Shown one piece after another: positions 60,207-64,000 of a stretch of 64,000 nt of DNA (its first letter is position 1; every line of letters begins with the position of its first letter). The translations under genes were made by a program, and so were the position numbers. Origin of the DNA: Mesorhizobium erdmanii USDA 3471 (lineage in GTDB: Bacteria; Pseudomonadota; Alphaproteobacteria; Rhizobiales; Rhizobiaceae); the NCBI RefSeq assembly GCF_000472705.1, contig NZ_AXAE01000012.1, positions 145,716 through 209,715 of the forward strand, read 5' to 3'. The notes beneath the pieces were generated by a model. It saw only the letters and a program-made list of their open reading frames with translations, searched no databases and was not told the origin of the DNA.

Positions 60207-61736
60207 ATGCCTGCAACTCAGCGCGGGGCCCTGGCGAGAGCGCATCCGGTTCCCCTCGATCATCAATCCCATTCACCGGCCTCGGTTTCGTTCCTGCTTG
60301 GAACAGGCGGCGACAGACGCATCTGGCCGGATGCCATCACCCGGCGCAATCGCTATGGAACGCGCGCGACGCCGGCGGAGGATGAGATTTCATTTTCGTC
60401 GACGACCGCGACCAACGTCTCCGCCGAGGGGTTCCTCGCCGCCGGATTGGAACTCGCACGCCTCGTCGACCTGGCATCGCCTTCTCCTGTCGCATCCGAT
60501 CAATGGTTTGCGGACATCCGGGCCCGGATCGCCCGCGCTCTTGGCTGTGCGGGAGCGCATGTCATTCTGGCTGCGTCCGGAACGGATGCCGAGCTTCTTG
60601 CTCTGTGCATGATCGCCGGCATTTCCGGGCGCCCCTTGACCAATGTGCTTGTCGCGCCTGACGAAACGGGAAATGGCGTTCCCAAGGCAGCCGCTGGGCG
60701 CCACTATTCGGATTTGACCGCGCTTGGCAGCGCCGTCGAGGCCGGTGCGCCGCTTGAGGGCCTGCCGCCGGACCGCATCGAAGTGCGCACGATCGCCATC
60801 CGCAACGAGACGGGGGAGCCGCGGCATCAACATGAAATCGATGCCGATGTCATCGCTGCCGTCGAGACGGATCTTCGGCGGCAGCGCGACGTCCTTGTCC
60901 ACGTGCTCGATACCTCGAAGACAGGTTTGCCGGCTGTAACACGCGAGGCTGCCCGCCATGTTGCCGCCCTTGCTCCCGGACGGGTGCATGTCGTCGTCGA
61001 TGCCTGCCAATTCCGCGGTTCGATTTCCCGGCTGCGGCAGGACCTGGCGGATGGTTTCGTGGTCGCCTTGACCGGATCCAAATTCATCGCCGGGCCGCCT
61101 TTTTCCGGCGCCTTGCTCGTCCCCGCGGCACTGGCCGAGCAGTTCGCCGTGCGGGCCGACATTCCGGCGGGCCTTGCTGACTACAGTGCTGCCCAGGATT
61201 GGCCGGCGATGCTTCGCCAGCGGATGAATTTCGCGTTCAAGTCGGAGTTTAATCTGGGACTTGGTTTGCGGTGGGTCGCGGCGCTGACCAATCTCGACGC
61301 CTATGCCGCCATCGATGAGTCGCAGCACCGCCTCGTCAAGGAACAGTTCGTCGGACGGGTGCGTTCTCGAATTGACGCGGTGAAAGGCGTCTTCCTGCAT
61401 CAGGATGATGACGGCGACCATCTCGGCTCGCGGGCAATGGTCCCGTTGACGATCACGAACGGCGCCGGCTCCTTCGCTTCGTTCGAGGAATGCCAGACTA
61501 TCCAGGTGCTGATGCGCGGTCTCGACGGCGGACCGATCAGCCATGTCGGGCAAGCCGTGCGCCTGGGCTTGCGCTCGGTTCTGCGCGTCGCCGCTTCCGC
61601 TGCCGAAGTGGTCGACGTTTCGGCGAGAATGGCGGCCGGCCAGCCGCTGCATCAGGCGTTCAGGCCGATCGACGCCAGGCTCGACATCTTCTTCCAGAAA
61701 TTGTCGGTGGTCCTTCATCAGTTCCGAGAGGCCTGA
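60207..61736 (+). CDS. PLP-dependent fold-type I enzyme
   Basis: The 509-residue protein has the PLP-fold pattern of aminotransferase/decarboxylase enzymes: ILAASGTDAELLAL (120-133, phosphate-binding loop), HVVVDACQFRGS (261-272, Asp265 to the pyridine nitrogen) and ALTGSKFIAGPPFSG (287-301, Schiff-base Lys292). It is longer than most class V aminotransferases, with an N-terminal extension. The reaction cannot be fixed. The ATG at 60207 has AGGAG six bases upstream. It follows the ATP-grasp gene by 37 bases, and its stop overlaps the next start. Confidence 0.76.
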   Translation: MPATQRGALARAHPVPLDHQSHSPASVSFLLGTGGDRRIWPDAITRRNRYGTRATPAEDEISFSSTTATNVSAEGFLAAGLELARLVDLASPSPVASDQWFADIRARIARALGCAGAHVILAASGTDAELLALCMIAGISGRPLTNVLVAPDETGNGVPKAAAGRHYSDLTALGSAVEAGAPLEGLPPDRIEVRTIAIRNETGEPRHQHEIDADVIAAVETDLRRQRDVLVHVLDTSKTGLPAVTREAARHVAALAPGRVHVVVDACQFRGSISRLRQDLADGFVVALTGSKFIAGPPFSGALLVPAALAEQFAVRADIPAGLADYSAAQDWPAMLRQRMNFAFKSEFNLGLGLRWVAALTNLDAYAAIDESQHRLVKEQFVGRVRSRIDAVKGVFLHQDDDGDHLGSRAMVPLTITNGAGSFASFEECQTIQVLMRGLDGGPISHVGQAVRLGLRSVLRVAASAAEVVDVSARMAAGQPLHQAFRPIDARLDIFFQKLSVVLHQFREA

Positions 61737-63223
61737 TGTCGCCGGCCGTCAAGCGGGGGCATGCGCCGGCAAGCGGTGCGGCGGGGACGTCCGCCAGCCT
61801 TGATCCGGCGAACTGGGAACAGTTTCGCGAGATCGCGCACGGCATTCTGGACGACATGATCGACCACATCGAGACGATCAGGCAGCGACCGGTATGGCAG
61901 CGGCCGACCGATGAAGTGCGCGAACGGTTTACCCGGCCGCTGCCGAACGACCCTCGCGACCTCAGCGATGTCCTGGACGATGTGCGCACGCATATCATGC
62001 CGTTCGCGACCGGCAATTTGCATCCGCTGTTCATGGGATGGGTTCATGGTGCGGGCACGCCGATCGGAATGGTCGCGGAAATCGTTGCCAGCGGGCTGAA
62101 CATGAACTGCGGCGGCCGCGACCATGCCGGCTTGGCGGTTGAGCAGCAAATCGTCCGCTGGATAGGCGAGGCGCTTGGCTACCCAGATGGCGCGAGCGGT
62201 CTGTTTCTGACGGGCTCCTCGATGGCAAACTTCGTGGCCTTGACGATAGCAAGGACCGAGGCGCTGGGCCAATCCGTCCGCGAGACCGGCCTCAGGAACT
62301 GCGACCGCGAGCTTGTCGCCTATGCATCCGCCGAGGCTCATTCCTGCATCGCGCAAGCGATGCAGCTGTCCGGTATCGGGTCGGCAAATCTGCGGGCCAT
62401 CGCGGTCGATGGTGCCGGGAGGATGCTGCCGGGCGCGTTGCAGGCAACGATCGAGGAAGACCGCGCGAAAGGACTTTTGCCGTTCCTGGTTGTCGGGACG
62501 GCGGGCACGGTGAACACCGGGGCTATCGACCCGCTTGCCGAAATCGCTGAAATCGCATTCCGGCAAAATCTCTGGTTTCACGTTGACGGCGCAATCGGCG
62601 CCCTTGCCATGTTGTCCGATTCGATGCGCGGTTTGTTCAAGGGCATCGAAAAGTCCGCATCGGTGGCGCTCGATTTTCACAAATGGGGCCAGGTTCCCTA
62701 TGACGCCGGATTCCTGCTTGTGCGGGACGGCGATGCCCACAAGCGTGCATTCGCGCAGCCGGCGGCCTATCTGCAGCGGGCGGATCGCGGGCTTGCCGCC
62801 GGCGAGACCTGGCCTTGCGATCTCGGCCCCGACCTGTCGCGTGGTTTCCGCGCCCTGAAGACATGGATGACGATCGAGGCGCTCGGGACCGATCGCATCG
62901 GCAACTCGATAGCCCATACATGCATGCTGGCCCGCCATCTTGCCGAACGGCTGGAATGCCATTCGGCATTTGAGGTGAAAGCGCCTGTCGCGCTCAACAT
63001 CGTCTGTTTCGGCATTCGTGGGGCGACTTTCGAATTTGTGCGCAATCTGGTGTTGGATCTCCAGGAATCCGGTTTGGCCGCGCCGTCGTGGACGACCCTC
63101 GATGGCGAGCTGGTGGTGCGCTGCGCAATCGTCAACCATCGCACCACGGTGGCCGACATCGACCGGTTCGTGGACACTCTCGACCGGTATTTGGCCGACA
63201 AGGCGACAGAGAGAGGCGCCTAG
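61736..63223 (+). CDS. Group II PLP-dependent amino-acid decarboxylase
   Basis: The 495-residue protein has the aromatic/glutamate-type decarboxylase blocks: GWVHGAGTPIGMVAE, GLFLTGSSMANFVALTIART, YASAEAHSCIAQA (His202 stacking on PLP), WFHVDGAIGA (Asp284) and ALDFHKWGQVPYD (Lys316 Schiff base). It should convert an amino acid to its amine. It is translationally coupled to the preceding PLP enzyme (TGATG). Its stop codon shares the bases CTAG with the convergent dehydrogenase stop. Confidence 0.88.
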   Translation: MSPAVKRGHAPASGAAGTSASLDPANWEQFREIAHGILDDMIDHIETIRQRPVWQRPTDEVRERFTRPLPNDPRDLSDVLDDVRTHIMPFATGNLHPLFMGWVHGAGTPIGMVAEIVASGLNMNCGGRDHAGLAVEQQIVRWIGEALGYPDGASGLFLTGSSMANFVALTIARTEALGQSVRETGLRNCDRELVAYASAEAHSCIAQAMQLSGIGSANLRAIAVDGAGRMLPGALQATIEEDRAKGLLPFLVVGTAGTVNTGAIDPLAEIAEIAFRQNLWFHVDGAIGALAMLSDSMRGLFKGIEKSASVALDFHKWGQVPYDAGFLLVRDGDAHKRAFAQPAAYLQRADRGLAAGETWPCDLGPDLSRGFRALKTWMTIEALGTDRIGNSIAHTCMLARHLAERLECHSAFEVKAPVALNIVCFGIRGATFEFVRNLVLDLQESGLAAPSWTTLDGELVVRCAIVNHRTTVADIDRFVDTLDRYLADKATERGA

Positions 63224-64000
63224 AGCTCCAGACAAACCTTGCCGAAGTGCTTTTGCGCGCCATAGTGCGTGAAGGCGGCGGCGATGTCGCGCAACGGGAA
63301 GCGGCGGTCGATCACGGGCTTGAGGCTATTAATCTCGATGGCGCGGATCATGTCCTGCTGGTCCGTTCGGCTGCCGATGGAAATGCCGCTGACGCGGATC
63401 TGGTTTGAAAACAGCGCCGGGATCGACACTTCAGCCGCAAAGCCGGTCAGCACGCCGATCAGGGCTATGTGCCCGCCCGTGCGGCAGGCGGTTATGGATT
63501 GCGACAGCGTCGCCGGCCCGCCGACCTCGATCACGTGGTCGACACCGCGTCCGTCCGTCAAGTCCCTGGCCCTGCGGCCCCAGTCCGGCACGGCCTTGTA
63601 GTTGATGGTGGCATCGGCGCCGAGACGCGTCAGCCGCTCCAGTTTCTCCTCGCCGGACGAGGTGGCGATGACCCGGGCGCCGGCCGCCTTGGCGAATTGC
63701 AGCGCGAACAGCGACACGCTGCCGGTGCCGAGGACCAACACGGTGTCGCCGGGCTTGACATTGCCGCGCACGACCAGGCCCCGCCAGGCCGTGACGCCGG
63801 TGCAGGTGAGGGTCGCGGCTTCCATGTGGGTGTAGCCCCGAGGTGCCCTGGTGAAGGCCTGCGCCGGCATGCGGACATATTCGCTGGCCAAGCCGTCGAA
63901 ACTCTCGCCCGGCACATCGCGCCTCGTGGACGGTGTCATGTCGCCCCCCAGCCAGAAGGGGTAGAAGGTGCTGACGACGCTGTCGCCGGGCTTGAACGCG
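63220..64000 (-). CDS. MDR-family alcohol dehydrogenase / quinone reductase, partial
   Basis: About 260 C-terminal residues are visible; the start lies beyond the right edge. FKPGDSVVSTFYPFWLGGD belongs to the GroES-like domain, and GDTVLVLGTGSVSLFALQFA is the NAD(P)-binding motif. GGHIALIGVLTGFAAEVSIP and the end QKHFGKVCLEL are typical of zinc-free MDR enzymes. It is a paralog of the enzyme at 41749 and parent-like to the fragment at 57685. Confidence 0.85.
   Translation of the reverse strand, partial: AFKPGDSVVSTFYPFWLGGDMTPSTRRDVPGESFDGLASEYVRMPAQAFTRAPRGYTHMEAATLTCTGVTAWRGLVVRGNVKPGDTVLVLGTGSVSLFALQFAKAAGARVIATSSGEEKLERLTRLGADATINYKAVPDWGRRARDLTDGRGVDHVIEVGGPATLSQSITACRTGGHIALIGVLTGFAAEVSIPALFSNQIRVSGISIGSRTDQQDMIRAIEINSLKPVIDRRFPLRDIAAAFTHYGAQKHFGKVCLEL

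Noticed and set aside
1-64000. CRISPR arrays, tRNA and rRNA genes
   Set aside because: No regularly spaced direct repeats, cloverleaf-like segments or rRNA-like stretches were seen. A tRNAscan and Infernal run would settle this.

Overview
The window looks like a chromosomal segment of a Mesorhizobium-type alphaproteobacterium (Hyphomicrobiales). Signs of this are GC-rich coding sequence, three DUF680 proteins (a family I know almost only from Mesorhizobium), a CtrA box in front of minCDE, a ROSE-type RNA thermometer in front of a small heat-shock gene, and the rhizobial small families DUF2934, PRC-barrel and BA14K. No rRNA, tRNA, CRISPR array or intact insertion sequence was seen. These assignments come from reading the sequence by eye; no searches were run.

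Layout. 1-0.87 kb: the facing 5' ends of an AraC regulator and an SDR reductase have been deleted and joined. 1.07-7.5 kb: a lysine 2,3-aminomutase/EpmB-like radical SAM enzyme, then an opposing operon of a Pls/PosA-type single-module NRPS, a GNAT acetyltransferase and a phosphopantetheinyl transferase. 7.8-13 kb: DUF680 proteins, a Tat-exported metallo-beta-lactamase-fold hydrolase, TPR and DoxX proteins, and a secreted glycosidase-like protein. 13.1-15.7 kb: stress-type small proteins and Hsp20. 15.9-17.2 kb: a split borosin locus (precursor peptide plus alpha-N-methyltransferase), the most interesting system here. 18.3-20.4 kb: minCDE. 21-26.1 kb: an ABC exporter, two glycosyltransferases and an acyltransferase, probably making a surface glycan. 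26.7-29.7 kb: an OmpR-type two-component system divergent from a Spy-like periplasmic protein. 30.2-36.2 kb: a complete RND efflux system. 36.2-40.6 kb: an AspH-type hydroxylase, a sulfatase remnant, a coiled-coil protein, an EamA exporter and a HigBA toxin-antitoxin pair. 40.7-42.8 kb: a LysR/quinone-reductase pair. 42.9-51.5 kb: two tandem three-subunit molybdenum hydroxylases of the PaoABC type with a divergent TetR regulator. 51.6-57.6 kb: a VOC protein, BA14K, EF-hand proteins, an ECF sigma operon and an ABC transporter. 58.4-63.2 kb: a three-gene cluster of an ATP-grasp/C39-peptidase fusion and two PLP enzymes, which looks like an undescribed amino-acid or peptide pathway. The window ends inside a second alcohol dehydrogenase.

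How genes work together. The phosphopantetheinyl transferase probably activates the carrier domain of the NRPS in its own operon. The borosin methyltransferase should methylate backbone amides of the Val-rich tail of the small protein just upstream. Each molybdenum hydroxylase set (Fe-S, FAD, Mo subunits) is translationally coupled, and the TetR site sits in the divergent promoter of the second set. MinC, MinD and MinE place the division septum, and the CtrA box ties them to the cell cycle. The ECF operon (sigma factor, membrane protein, periplasmic sensor) lies beside secreted EF-hand and Spy-like proteins, which suggests an envelope or metal-stress regulon.

The segment also carries several gene remnants (AraC, SDR, PRC-barrel, histidine kinase, sulfatase, alcohol dehydrogenase) and several large palindromic repeats, so it has been rearranged repeatedly.
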